A stretch of DNA of 64,000 nt from SABI01 sp963678555 (GTDB taxonomy: Bacteria > Spirochaetota > Spirochaetia > Sphaerochaetales > Sphaerochaetaceae), in NCBI GenBank assembly GCA_963678555.2, contig CAXXJA010000001.1, positions 186,001-250,000 on the forward strand. The letters are read 5' to 3'. Shown here piece by piece: positions 27,441 to 36,090 of the stretch (positions are counted from its first letter, which is position 1; every line of letters begins with the position of its first letter). The notes under the pieces were generated by a model. The model made no database searches, had not been told where the DNA came from, and saw nothing but the letters and a program-made list of their open reading frames with translations. The position numbers and the translations under genes were made by a program.

Positions 27441-27477
27441 TTACGAGTATTATACTCGTAATTCCCTTAATTGTCAA
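27441..27477 (-). promoter_or_regulatory. Consensus promoter overlapping a 21-bp palindrome
   Basis: On the minus strand a perfect -35 TTGACA (27477-27472), 17-bp spacer and perfect -10 TATAAT (27454-27449). The -10 sits in the centre of a perfect dyad (27441-27461: TTACGAGTAT, one base, ATACTCGTAA). A protein binding the dyad would occlude RNA polymerase, so tight repression, possibly by the ATPase itself, is expected. Confidence 0.8.
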
Positions 27478-27755
27478 ATGCGTTTTGTCATGATGGAGCA
27501 CCAGAACTGAGCCGAACAGGAAAGGTCCCGATCATGTCTCGCATACATAATTCCGATAGCGGAGAGATCGGGTGTGCTGGGAGTGACCGCTCCATTCACG
27601 TCAACAGAAGGAAACAGACCAGACGGGACTTCACCGAGTACTCAGCATCATCGTTGATGAAGTCGGATACGGGTAGCATTGTGCACATCATCAGCAAAGC
27701 TCTTTCTCATTATCCTGAATTGTGTGATAGAGATGATGCCTTGGAATGCACCATA

Positions 27756-27881
27756 AGCTGACTTTGCCGTTATCCTCTTACCCTCAACTACCTGCCGAAC
27801 CGTAACAGACCAGGTCTCTTCGGGCATCCTTGTCCCCATCCGCCAGAGAATCACGCCGGCTCTCCAATCACTTGTTATATT
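27756..27881 (-). pseudogene. Relic of an IS1634-family transposase C-terminus
   Basis: About 42 codons read WRAGVILWRMGTRMPEETW...VRQVVEGKRITAKSA. They align with the end of the transposase at 61107-62810 (KAGMILYQMGVKIPEETW...VRQAVAREKKLAAKSA). Nothing else of the element survives nearby, so this is a decayed insertion remnant in the 27478-27969 gap, which otherwise shows no gene. Confidence 0.75.
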
Positions 27882-27969
27882 GAACGCAGTTACTTCACGC
27901 CGAGTTATCGAACTCGGTCCTGAACAGTAGTATCGTGTGTACTGATTCATATGGACCGTGTTGTGTGTC

Positions 27970-28665
27970 TCACAGGTCATGATACCGTTCTTTCAGGAGA
28001 ATCTTGATGTTTTCCCGTGCCGGCACTTCCCAGATGGTGTGAATGGGAGGGTAAAGAAACAGGGTTGTCCTGTTCAAAAGATTCTGGAGAAATTGTTTCC
28101 GTCGGAGTCGATTTTTTTCAGGGTGAGGAGCTCCAAGAGAAGTATATTCAGCAAGTATCGCACTGTCATAGGCGAAAAACAGAGTAACCGGAGATGCGAA
28201 GATGGCGAAATCAAGGTCATGGAAAATATCATGGTCCTTCCCCGTACCTGCCTGTGTATGACCGGCAGAGTCCCTGGTTCCTACCATGCTTGCAGACGTT
28301 CCCATGTAATCGGTCGAACGAATGATTGCAGACGCTGTGCTGATACACGAGTCCTCCATGAGCGACCTGGAAAGGAGTGACTCTGCCAGGTATGCACTGT
28401 TCTCCTCATTATCTGTTCTCCCCGGTGTGTAAAGTGCATCATGAAACCAGATGGCAGCCTCGAAGGCAAGCGGATCGTCTACATGAGCCTTCCACGTTTC
28501 GAAAACGGTCAGCAGAGAGTGGATATGTGTCCAGTTATGATATTTCCTGTGAGGTTCCCCATAGAGAGTATCGAGAAGTGAGAAAACATGAGAAGCCTCC
28601 TCATAGGAGAATCGGCAAGTATGTGCAAATCTGTTCCATCTCGATTTCATACGAGTGTCATTCAT
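27970..28665 (-). CDS. HD-domain metal-dependent phosphohydrolase
   Basis: 231 aa. Conserved blocks are YGEPHRKYHNWTHIHSLL, FEAAIWFHDALYTPGRTDNEENSA, AIIRSTDYMG and HDLDFAIFASP, the pattern of COG4339 predicted HD hydrolases, with His/Asp metal ligands in YHNWTHI, FHDALY and HDLDF. Substrates are unknown. The start may be the ATG at 28665 or the in-frame ATG five codons later. Divergent from the peptide transporter operon. Confidence 0.85.
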   Translation of the reverse strand: MNDTRMKSRWNRFAHTCRFSYEEASHVFSLLDTLYGEPHRKYHNWTHIHSLLTVFETWKAHVDDPLAFEAAIWFHDALYTPGRTDNEENSAYLAESLLSRSLMEDSCISTASAIIRSTDYMGTSASMVGTRDSAGHTQAGTGKDHDIFHDLDFAIFASPVTLFFAYDSAILAEYTSLGAPHPEKNRLRRKQFLQNLLNRTTLFLYPPIHTIWEVPARENIKILLKERYHDL

Positions 28666-28752
28666 TCCTGCATACTATCAATGCGGATTCTGAATTTCCA
28701 TGGAACATGCAGGATTTCACTGATCTTTCATAGTTTTTACATATCCTGCTCA

Positions 28753-29703
28753 ATGAGCATATCTACACTCTCCACCATGGATACGCTATTCACTGTCGGA
28801 AGGCTTCTTGTTCGTCTTATTGCCACGATACTTCTTATAAGCACCATTGTGTTTATTCTTCTGCGCCTTCTGCCCGGAGATCCTGCAGAGGTTATCGCTG
28901 GATTTGATGCAAGGTATGAAGACGTCGAAATGATCCGTGCCCGACTCGGAGTGGAAGGTCCGCTGGTGGTTCAGTACCTGAGATGGATGGCTGATATCCT
29001 GCGTTTTGATTTCGGATACTCTTACTTCAGTGGTCGCTCAGTGAGCAGCCTGATTCTCGAAAGACTCCCCGTTACTGCAAACCTTGCCCTTCTTTCGATG
29101 TTGTTCACTCTCGTTACAGCTATCCCCCTTGGGGTTCTCTCTGCAGTGAAACGCTGGTCGTTCTGGGATGGGTTCGGACTTTTTTATTCGCAGCTTGGCA
29201 TGGCACTCCCGAGCTTCTGGATGGGAATACTGCTCCTTCTGATCTTTTCAGTCCGCCTCGGCTGGTTCCCCCTTTTCGGAGCTGAAGGGTTGAGCTCGCT
29301 GATACTGCCTGCTATCTCTCTCGGGCTTTCAAAATCTGCCGTCCTTGTCCGAATCACCCGGATCTCCATGATAGAAGAACTCGGAAAAGAGTATGTGGAA
29401 GCAGCACGTGCAAAGGGGCTGTCGGAAAGAAGGATTGAATATGGGCATGCACTGAAGAATGCTCTTCTCCCTGTACTGACCGTCTCAGGACTTCAACTCG
29501 GCGGTCTTCTTGGTGGAGCAATCATCATCGAACAGATTTTCTCACTTCCCGGACTCGGTAGATTGTTTCTTTCAGGAATCTATCAGCGGGATTTTGCAGT
29601 GATTCAGGGGAGCGTAATGTTCATGGCGTTCCTGTTTTCTCTGATAAATTTCCTGGTAGATCTTCTGTATACACGTATCAATCCCAAAGCGAGGATCTCG
29701 TGA
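28753..29703 (+). CDS. Peptide/nickel-type ABC transporter permease (DppB-like)
   Basis: 316 aa from the ATG at 28753, chosen because the protein then opens just before the first membrane helix; an in-frame ATG at 28777 is possible and neither has a strong ribosome site. Family motifs: LLPGDPAEVIAG, LGVEGPLVVQYLRWM, the EAA loop EYVEAARAKGLSERRIEYGHALKNALLPV and IIIEQIFSLPGLGRL. It forms half of the inner-membrane channel. Its stop overlaps the next GTG. Confidence 0.9.
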   Translation: MSISTLSTMDTLFTVGRLLVRLIATILLISTIVFILLRLLPGDPAEVIAGFDARYEDVEMIRARLGVEGPLVVQYLRWMADILRFDFGYSYFSGRSVSSLILERLPVTANLALLSMLFTLVTAIPLGVLSAVKRWSFWDGFGLFYSQLGMALPSFWMGILLLLIFSVRLGWFPLFGAEGLSSLILPAISLGLSKSAVLVRITRISMIEELGKEYVEAARAKGLSERRIEYGHALKNALLPVLTVSGLQLGGLLGGAIIIEQIFSLPGLGRLFLSGIYQRDFAVIQGSVMFMAFLFSLINFLVDLLYTRINPKARIS

Positions 29704-30785
29704 AACACTCTGAGACTGTGCTGACCATAGATGATCTTACCCTTCGGTTCCACACCACACGAAACGTGGTCACAGCTGTAGAGCACTTTTCGCTTTCCCT
29801 GACCAGAGGGAGGATCCATGCTCTGGTCGGAGAGTCCGGATCGGGGAAATCAGTCACGCTGAAAAGCATCCTTCGGTTGAATCCCCCGGGTGTCACCGAA
29901 TATCAGACAGGATCGATCATCTATCATCCTGCAGTGCCTGAAACGAATGATAAGGTGAATGGCGGCGGTACAGACTCTAACGGTACACAGGGCGATCGAC
30001 TTCACTCAATGGACCTCCTCGAAGTTTCAGAGTCGGTGTTGAAATCAGTGAGGGGAAACCGTATCGCCATGATTTTTCAGGAGCCAGGGAGGTATCTCAA
30101 CCCCGTCTTCCGAGTGAGACAGCTCCTTATTGAAACTATTATGACCCATACGGGGACGACTCAGAGAAAAGCCCTTGAGCAGGCTCACAGTATACTACAC
30201 CGTGTCGAGCTTTTCGATAGTGAACGAGTGCTTGAAAGCTATCCTCATGAACTGTCTGGAGGAATGAAACAACGAGTGATGATCGCTATTGCGCTGAGCT
30301 GTTTACCCGATATCATCCTTGCTGATGAGCCGACCACCGCCCTTGATGTGACCGTTCAGGCAAAGATACTGACCCTGTTGAAAAAGGTATCGACAGAACT
30401 CGGGATCGCTATTCTTTTTGTAACCCATGACCTTGCAGTCGTCCGCAGTATTGCAGATGAAGTAACGGTAATGTATGGCGGACACCTGATGGAGACAGCT
30501 GAGGCGGATTCACTGTTCACTGCTCCACTTCATCCCTATACGAAATCCCTTCTCGGGGCAGTGCCCGATATCTCAAGACGAGGTAAACCGCTGCTTGCGA
30601 TTCCCGGAAACATCCCCGATGGTGTCATTCGTCCCGAAGGTTGCATCTTTCATCCACGCTGCCCACAGGCTGTAGTTGAGTGCCGCCACACAGTCCCTGA
30701 ATTTGTTCATGTCAGAACCAAAGTACCGGACAGCCGACATGGTGTGGCCTGTATCCGGGTTCCGCGGGAGGCTGTCCATGTTTGA
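29700..30785 (+). CDS. Peptide/nickel-type ABC transporter ATPase (DppD-like)
   Basis: 361 aa, GTG start in a four-base overlap. Walker A GESGSGKS, signature LSGGMKQRVMIAIAL, Walker B DIILADEPTTALD. The C-terminal extension PEGCIFHPRCPQAVVEC is the oligopeptide-type iron-sulphur/Cys region. An insert after the first strand (about residues 75-105, acidic and variable) is unusual. Works with the DppF-like ATPase that follows. Confidence 0.92.
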   Translation: MKHSETVLTIDDLTLRFHTTRNVVTAVEHFSLSLTRGRIHALVGESGSGKSVTLKSILRLNPPGVTEYQTGSIIYHPAVPETNDKVNGGGTDSNGTQGDRLHSMDLLEVSESVLKSVRGNRIAMIFQEPGRYLNPVFRVRQLLIETIMTHTGTTQRKALEQAHSILHRVELFDSERVLESYPHELSGGMKQRVMIAIALSCLPDIILADEPTTALDVTVQAKILTLLKKVSTELGIAILFVTHDLAVVRSIADEVTVMYGGHLMETAEADSLFTAPLHPYTKSLLGAVPDISRRGKPLLAIPGNIPDGVIRPEGCIFHPRCPQAVVECRHTVPEFVHVRTKVPDSRHGVACIRVPREAVHV

Positions 30786-31542
30786 AATCAACGGTCTGTC
30801 AAAGACTTTCACGAAGAGGAAAGGGAGAATTTACAGAGTGCAGGCTGTCCGGGATGTTTCGCTCACGATTCCCTCTGACAGTATTGTCGGACTTGTCGGT
30901 GAGTCAGGTTGCGGAAAATCGACTGTTTCCAGGATCCTTGTGGGGCTCGAGAGCTCTGACAGCGGAACAATACGTTATCGGGGAAATGTGTTGGATTACA
31001 GGCGGGCTCGTGACCTCACGTTGCTTCGAAGCAGTGTTCAGATCGTCTTTCAGGACCCCAACACGACATTCAATCCACGTCGGTCTCTGATCGACAGTCT
31101 GCAGGAAGGGCTTGTGAATAAAGGAATGAGACGTCAGGAGAGGCTGGAGAAGATCAGGAAGCTTACCGATGTGATCGGCATCTCTTTTTCCAATCTGGAG
31201 AAGTATCCTCATCAGTTTTCGGGAGGTCAGAAACAGCGTCTGTCCATTGCACGTGCACTGTTGATGGAACCCGAGCTCCTTATTCTCGATGAACCGGTCT
31301 CAAGTCTTGATGTTTCTGTTCAGGCTCAGATTATCAATCTCCTGATGGATATCAGGAGAGATTTTCATCTGACCTATCTGTTTATATCTCATGACCTCCA
31401 TCTGGTGGGGTACATGAGTACTATAATCGCTGTCATGAAAGATGGTCAGATTATTGAACAGGGTGATGCAGAGCAGATTCTTCTATACCCGGAACATTCA
31501 TATACCAGGGATTTGTTTGCTTCTTCACCAATTATTAACTGA
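30778..31542 (+). CDS. Peptide/nickel-type ABC transporter ATPase (DppF-like, short)
   Basis: 254 aa from the ATG at 30778, which has GGGAGG upstream. The longer frame opening at 30676 lies inside the preceding gene. Walker A GESGCGKS, signature FSGGQKQRLSIARAL, Walker B LLILDEPVSSLD, then the H-loop FISHDLHLVGYMS. It lacks the C-terminal Cys extension of its partner, as DppF/NikE-type proteins often do. Confidence 0.9.
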   Translation: MFEINGLSKTFTKRKGRIYRVQAVRDVSLTIPSDSIVGLVGESGCGKSTVSRILVGLESSDSGTIRYRGNVLDYRRARDLTLLRSSVQIVFQDPNTTFNPRRSLIDSLQEGLVNKGMRRQERLEKIRKLTDVIGISFSNLEKYPHQFSGGQKQRLSIARALLMEPELLILDEPVSSLDVSVQAQIINLLMDIRRDFHLTYLFISHDLHLVGYMSTIIAVMKDGQIIEQGDAEQILLYPEHSYTRDLFASSPIIN

Positions 31543-31648
31543 CTGTACATACCTGTTTCGCTATTTTGAGATAGATTTTTTGAGTGATACTGCCCATGAC
31601 GAAGATATTTCCTCAAGGGATGAATTCATACGTATATAGGAGAAATAT

Positions 31649-33169
31649 ATGAAAAAACTGGGAATCATATTGTTCGTGTTCACTACCTTGATGTTGCTTC
31701 CGGTAGTGGCTCAGGGAATACAGGAAGAGCCTGTGAGGCTCCAGGTTGCTATCGGGGGGAATCCTGATACTCTCGATCCTCACAAGACTGCAGGCACTCT
31801 GACATTTCAGACTGTCAGAAGCATCTACGATACACTCGTTGAACCTGACCGGAACGGAAAGATCGTTCCCGCACTTGCGCAAAGCTGGGAGGTGTCGGAT
31901 GACAACCTTGTGTGGACCTTCGATCTGAGAGATGACGTTACTTTTCATAACGGCGATGAATTCACTTCCCGGGATGTGAAGCGCACGTTGGAAAGGGTGA
32001 TGGATCCCGATACAGCCTCTTCGAAAGCCTCGGAGTTCGGTTCCATTGAATCAATAGAAACTCCCGATTCTCACACTGTTGTTATCAGACTTACCACTCC
32101 TTCTGCACCCCTTCTTTCCACCCTTGCATCCGGTTGGGGGGCAATTCTGCCGGCTACCCTTATCGATTCGAATCACGACTTCGCTCAGAATCCGGTAGGC
32201 ACAGGTCCGTTCTCGCTCAAGCAGTGGATCCCTGACAATTCAATCATTCTGGAGAAGAATCATACGTACTGGATGGAAGGGAAACCGCACGTTGACGAAG
32301 TCAAACTGAACATCATAACCGAGGCATCGGTGCAGGTTCAGGGGCTCATCTCAGGTCAACTTGATGTCCTTGCGGGGTACAGTCCGTCTTCTCAGGAGCT
32401 TGCATTGCTGAAAGCGAATGAGGCGATCGATGTGACAGAAAGCCTTACCGCCATGGTCATGGTGATGGCTATCAACACCTCCAGAGATTACATCGATTCA
32501 GTCAAACTGCGTCAGGCGATTGCAATGAGTATCGATAAGCAGAAGGTCCTGGACATCGCCTATGGCGGAGGGAAGCCTGTAGGGACGTTCATGGATATCA
32601 CAGACCCCTACTATGAGGATTACACTGACCTGTATCCCTATGACCCTGATGCGGCAGCCGTAATCGTTCAGTCACTGAATATACCGAAGGACAAGATCTT
32701 CACCATGGCCTTACCGCAGAATTACGAGGCACATGTAAAAGCAGGACAGCTTTATCAGGAGATGCTCGAAAAGGTGGGACTCAACGTACAGATCAGGCTT
32801 GTAGACTGGTCCACCTGGCTCAGTGATGTCTATCGTGGCGGCAACTATGACTTTACCGTTATCGGGCATACCGGAAAACTAGATCCGAGCGGGCGACTCG
32901 GCGGTTACGGAGTGGGAGATAAGAACTATGTGAAGTGGGTCAATGCAGAAGCTGCGCAGAAGATTGATAAGGCGTCACAGGTCGTTGACTTCGAGCAGAG
33001 GAAGGCTTTATACGGTCGGTCTCTTGAACTGATGGCCCAGCAGGTCCCGCATGTGTATGTCGGTACGAGCTCCCGTTATGTGTTCACAGGAAGGAATATC
33101 AAAGGGTTCCACATAGACACGAAACTTGATACCTTCGATTTCAGATACGTAACGGTTGAAAATGAATAG
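31649..33169 (+). CDS. Peptide/nickel-type ABC transporter substrate-binding protein
   Basis: 506 aa. Signal peptide MKKLGIILFVFTTLMLLPVVAQG. SBP_bac_5 motifs: DTLDPHKTAGTLTFQTVRSIYDTLV, ALAQSWEVSDDNLVWTFDLRDDVTFHNGDEFTSRDV, NPVGTGPFSLKQW and LRQAIAMSIDKQKVL. No lipobox Cys, so periplasmic. Ligand (peptide, nickel chelate or sugar) cannot be told. A 106-base gap separates it from the ATPase genes, with AGGAG before the ATG, so it may have its own promoter. Confidence 0.92.
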   Translation: MKKLGIILFVFTTLMLLPVVAQGIQEEPVRLQVAIGGNPDTLDPHKTAGTLTFQTVRSIYDTLVEPDRNGKIVPALAQSWEVSDDNLVWTFDLRDDVTFHNGDEFTSRDVKRTLERVMDPDTASSKASEFGSIESIETPDSHTVVIRLTTPSAPLLSTLASGWGAILPATLIDSNHDFAQNPVGTGPFSLKQWIPDNSIILEKNHTYWMEGKPHVDEVKLNIITEASVQVQGLISGQLDVLAGYSPSSQELALLKANEAIDVTESLTAMVMVMAINTSRDYIDSVKLRQAIAMSIDKQKVLDIAYGGGKPVGTFMDITDPYYEDYTDLYPYDPDAAAVIVQSLNIPKDKIFTMALPQNYEAHVKAGQLYQEMLEKVGLNVQIRLVDWSTWLSDVYRGGNYDFTVIGHTGKLDPSGRLGGYGVGDKNYVKWVNAEAAQKIDKASQVVDFEQRKALYGRSLELMAQQVPHVYVGTSSRYVFTGRNIKGFHIDTKLDTFDFRYVTVENE

Positions 33170-33989
33170 ACGAAATAGTACACACAAGCATATTCTCCCT
33201 TCATTGGGTATCGTGTTTATCGTGCTGCTGGGGCTTAGTGCCCTGGCAGCACCGGTTATATCAGGTTTTGATCCCACAGATCAGAATCTTGATGAAATCC
33301 TTGTTCCTCCCGGAGTAAAGGGGCATCTTCTCGGTACTGATGATCTCGGTCGTGACGTCTTTTCGAGGATCCTGTACGGATCTCGTTCAGCTCTTCTCGT
33401 AGGGTCTATTACTGTGACGGTCGCTGTTTTTCTTGGTCTTCTGTTCGGTCTGACTGCCGGTCTCGGAGGACATCGTGTGGACGGCCTCATCATGGTGATA
33501 AATGATAGCCTCCTATCCTTTCCTACCATTCTTCTGGCACTGACGATCGTGACCTTTATGGGATATGGTCTGGTTCAGGTGATGATTGCCATGGGAGTCA
33601 TCTTTTCCCCGGTGTTCACCCGGATTGTGCGGGCAGAAGCTCTGGTCCTGAGACATTCCGAATTCGTTGAGGCCGCCGAGGTGATGGGGACGGGGAGGAC
33701 AAAGATCATATTCATCCACATCATTCCGAATATGCTGGGTAAGCTGATTGTTCAGAGTGCGGTCATATTCGCTTCCTCCATTGTTATAGAATCTTCCCTG
33801 TCATATCTCGGGCTCGGCATCCAGCCTCCCGATCCCAGTTGGGGGCTTATGCTGAAAGATGCGAGAAACTATATGCTCACCGCGCCTCGTCTTGCTTTAT
33901 ACCCCGGACTCTTCATTGCAATGACTGTTCTCAGTTTCAACAGTATCGGTGATGCTTTGTCAGAGTATCTGAACCCGCAGTTACGCTGA
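33156..33989 (+). CDS. Peptide/nickel-type ABC transporter permease (DppC-like)
   Basis: 277 aa. The TTG start at 33156 or the ATG at 33162 both overlap the binding-protein stop. Motifs: HLLGTDDLGRDVFSRILYGSRSALLVG, EFVEAAEVMGTGRTKIIFIHIIPNMLG (EAA loop), ESSLSYLGLGIQPPDPSWGLML and YPGLFIAMTVLSFNSIGDALSEYLNPQLR. Second half of the channel. It is unusual that the two permease genes lie at opposite ends of the operon. Confidence 0.92.
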   Translation: MKMNRRNSTHKHILPSLGIVFIVLLGLSALAAPVISGFDPTDQNLDEILVPPGVKGHLLGTDDLGRDVFSRILYGSRSALLVGSITVTVAVFLGLLFGLTAGLGGHRVDGLIMVINDSLLSFPTILLALTIVTFMGYGLVQVMIAMGVIFSPVFTRIVRAEALVLRHSEFVEAAEVMGTGRTKIIFIHIIPNMLGKLIVQSAVIFASSIVIESSLSYLGLGIQPPDPSWGLMLKDARNYMLTAPRLALYPGLFIAMTVLSFNSIGDALSEYLNPQLR

Positions 33990-34046
33990 ACCTGCTCGAT
34001 CATCCGTTCTCTAGATCTGAAGGTATTCTGTTGCCTCAACCACGTC

Positions 34047-34991
34047 TCATCGGGGATAGAGCGAATCGATGAGGGGACCGAGGGGAAGGGGATCACTGTA
34101 TAACAGTGGATTTTCACGCCAGAGGAATCCTGTGTTCAGATCCAGATTCCCGACATCTCTACCGACCTGCAGAGCACTTCGTGACCGCAGGACTGTCCTT
34201 AAAAGTTCAGATGCTTCAGCAATCGCTTCTTCGAACAGATCAGGAAACGTTGCATTGGAAGTAATAGTGTCATCCATCGGGTGGCGCCATGTTTTCTTGC
34301 CCAGATTAAGAAAATCGAGGTCCGGGAAAGGTTCGGGTCTGAGAAGGGCCAGTAATCGAGTCCGGTTGTATCGGACTTCTGTCCTCATGAGCTGCCTTAC
34401 CGAGGTATCATTCCACCGGTTGGTGAGTTTCAGGATTTGAAGGGTTTCTCGGTACGAATTATCGATCATGTGCTCAGTCTCTATCCCGCCTTCACCAATT
34501 CCGTGAATCGCTGAAGAAAGGAGACCCTTCAGTTCATCGGGGATGGAGTTTCCCAGATCCATGGTCGAGACGATTTCCCCGTAATCGGTGTATTCGAGGA
34601 GTTTCAGAGCCCAACCATCAATGAGTCGCTCCAGAAATGGATGGCACATGTGATACTCTTCGCCCCAGCCGGATAGATAGTTGATGTAAGGATGTGTCTT
34701 CCTGTCGAGGACACCGTGTGTGATATATCCGAGGATGAAGGAACTCAGGTTGTCGGACCATGCATGCTGGATAGATTGCGAGGCTCGTGTGAGTTCTTCT
34801 ACAAACCGTCCGAAGAGGGAGCAGTGGATTTTTCTTCCGAGTTCCACTCCTGTCGGTTTTCTGATGCTCCCGTGAAGGAACATATCGGGACCCTGGCAAC
34901 CGAACGCGAACAGCGGAAGGGAAGATATTTTGATACCGGCTGTTTCCATTGCCCGATAACCGAATAAGGCATGAGTGATGTGGGATGGCAT
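34047..34991 (-). CDS. Zinc-dependent phospholipase C-like protein
   Basis: 314 aa. MPSHITHALFGYRAMETAGI, FAFGCQGPDMFLHG, SFILGYITHGVLDRKTHPYINY and YHMCHPFLERLIDG give the His/Asp metal-ligand pattern of PF00882 proteins. There is no clear signal peptide. Substrate unknown. It follows the phosphatase gene by 43 bases on the same strand and may be co-transcribed. Confidence 0.82.
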   Translation of the reverse strand: MPSHITHALFGYRAMETAGIKISSLPLFAFGCQGPDMFLHGSIRKPTGVELGRKIHCSLFGRFVEELTRASQSIQHAWSDNLSSFILGYITHGVLDRKTHPYINYLSGWGEEYHMCHPFLERLIDGWALKLLEYTDYGEIVSTMDLGNSIPDELKGLLSSAIHGIGEGGIETEHMIDNSYRETLQILKLTNRWNDTSVRQLMRTEVRYNRTRLLALLRPEPFPDLDFLNLGKKTWRHPMDDTITSNATFPDLFEEAIAEASELLRTVLRSRSALQVGRDVGNLDLNTGFLWRENPLLYSDPLPLGPLIDSLYPR

Positions 34992-35034
34992 GGTCGTGCT
35001 TCCTTATCGTAAGTGTAGTGTGCCAGGGAAAGCA

Positions 35035-35766
35035 TCAGGACGCACACAACAGGGCACGGATGCTTTCTATGGTACTTGTTCCAATCCCTATGGATCTGAG
35101 GTACTGTTGAGGTGAACCATACCTCTCATCCAGATATGACATTGCAGACATAATATATTCAGGGGAGGACGATAGAATCTCCCGAGGGACAGTATCGCGC
35201 ATATCACGTATTCTTGGATTAGCAAGATTGTGATGATAAGTCGTGCAGTAGTTGCTGACAATGTCTTCTTCAGAAACGCCGGCAATACTCAACAGCAGCA
35301 TGGAGATGATACCTGTTCTATCCTTGCCGGCGGTGCAATGGTACAGTAGTGTTCCTTTCTCATGTTTCGAGATGAGCGTCATGATCTCTTTAAGATTCTC
35401 CTTTCCCTCTTCCAGGAGCATGTTGTAGAAGGTGGTCAGGAATTCTGCCGGCTTTTCGGCAAGGCTACGGGTTACATCTGCGATGTTACCTGCCATGAAG
35501 GGAATATTGTGGTAGGCGATATCCTTATCACGGGCAAAGGGACCGGGCAGGTGGTTTAACTCATCCTGACTTCTCAGATCAATCACGGTCTTCAGACCAT
35601 ACTGTTTCAGGAAACGTATATCAGTCCCGGTGAGAAAGGCGAGGTTGTCTCCTCTGAGAAAGGTTTTCCATTGTGTCACCGATCCATACGAGCAGGGATA
35701 TCCTCCAAGGTCGCGGATGTTGTAGGCTCTTTCAAGGGGTAACCGTGTGTAGTGCTGCTTGATCAT
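35035..35766 (-). CDS. Tyrosine/serine protein phosphatase (Y_phosphatase3 family)
   Basis: 243 aa. The catalytic P-loop is HCTAGKDRTG with nucleophilic Cys, general acid region DLRSQDELNHLPGPF, and the N-terminal NIRDLGGYP typical of PF13350. It dephosphorylates phospho-tyrosine, serine or phosphoinositide substrates in related proteins; intracellular here, as no signal peptide is seen. Confidence 0.88.
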   Translation of the reverse strand: MIKQHYTRLPLERAYNIRDLGGYPCSYGSVTQWKTFLRGDNLAFLTGTDIRFLKQYGLKTVIDLRSQDELNHLPGPFARDKDIAYHNIPFMAGNIADVTRSLAEKPAEFLTTFYNMLLEEGKENLKEIMTLISKHEKGTLLYHCTAGKDRTGIISMLLLSIAGVSEEDIVSNYCTTYHHNLANPRIRDMRDTVPREILSSSPEYIMSAMSYLDERYGSPQQYLRSIGIGTSTIESIRALLCAS

Positions 35767-36090
35767 TTCAGGGTTCTCCAGGACATTTCAGAGTATAGTT
35801 GTACACTACGGTCCATACTGTGAAAATACTGGTAGATTTCGTTGAGAAATCTGTGAATTCTCTCCCGGTAATGCGTCGAATAGGTTGATTATCACCTCAT
35901 GCATTGGAAATGGAACGGTTGTGCAGAGAACGCCTAGGGAGCTTGTTGAGCTTGACAGCAGCACTGCATCATGTTAAAGAAAATCGACGGGGCACAGAGA
36001 GATAACGCTGCTTCGGATCGGAGGGGAAAAGACAGAAGACCTTTCCGATATCGTGCTTGAACTGTTTCTCATAGATACAGGAGGTTCGGG
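35767..36090. other. Intergenic, nothing recognised
   Basis: Divergent gap between the phosphatase and the serine hydrolase. It carries the hydrolase ribosome site (AGGAGG, 36080-36085). I see no RNA element, repeat or ORF in the rest. Confidence 0.5.
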
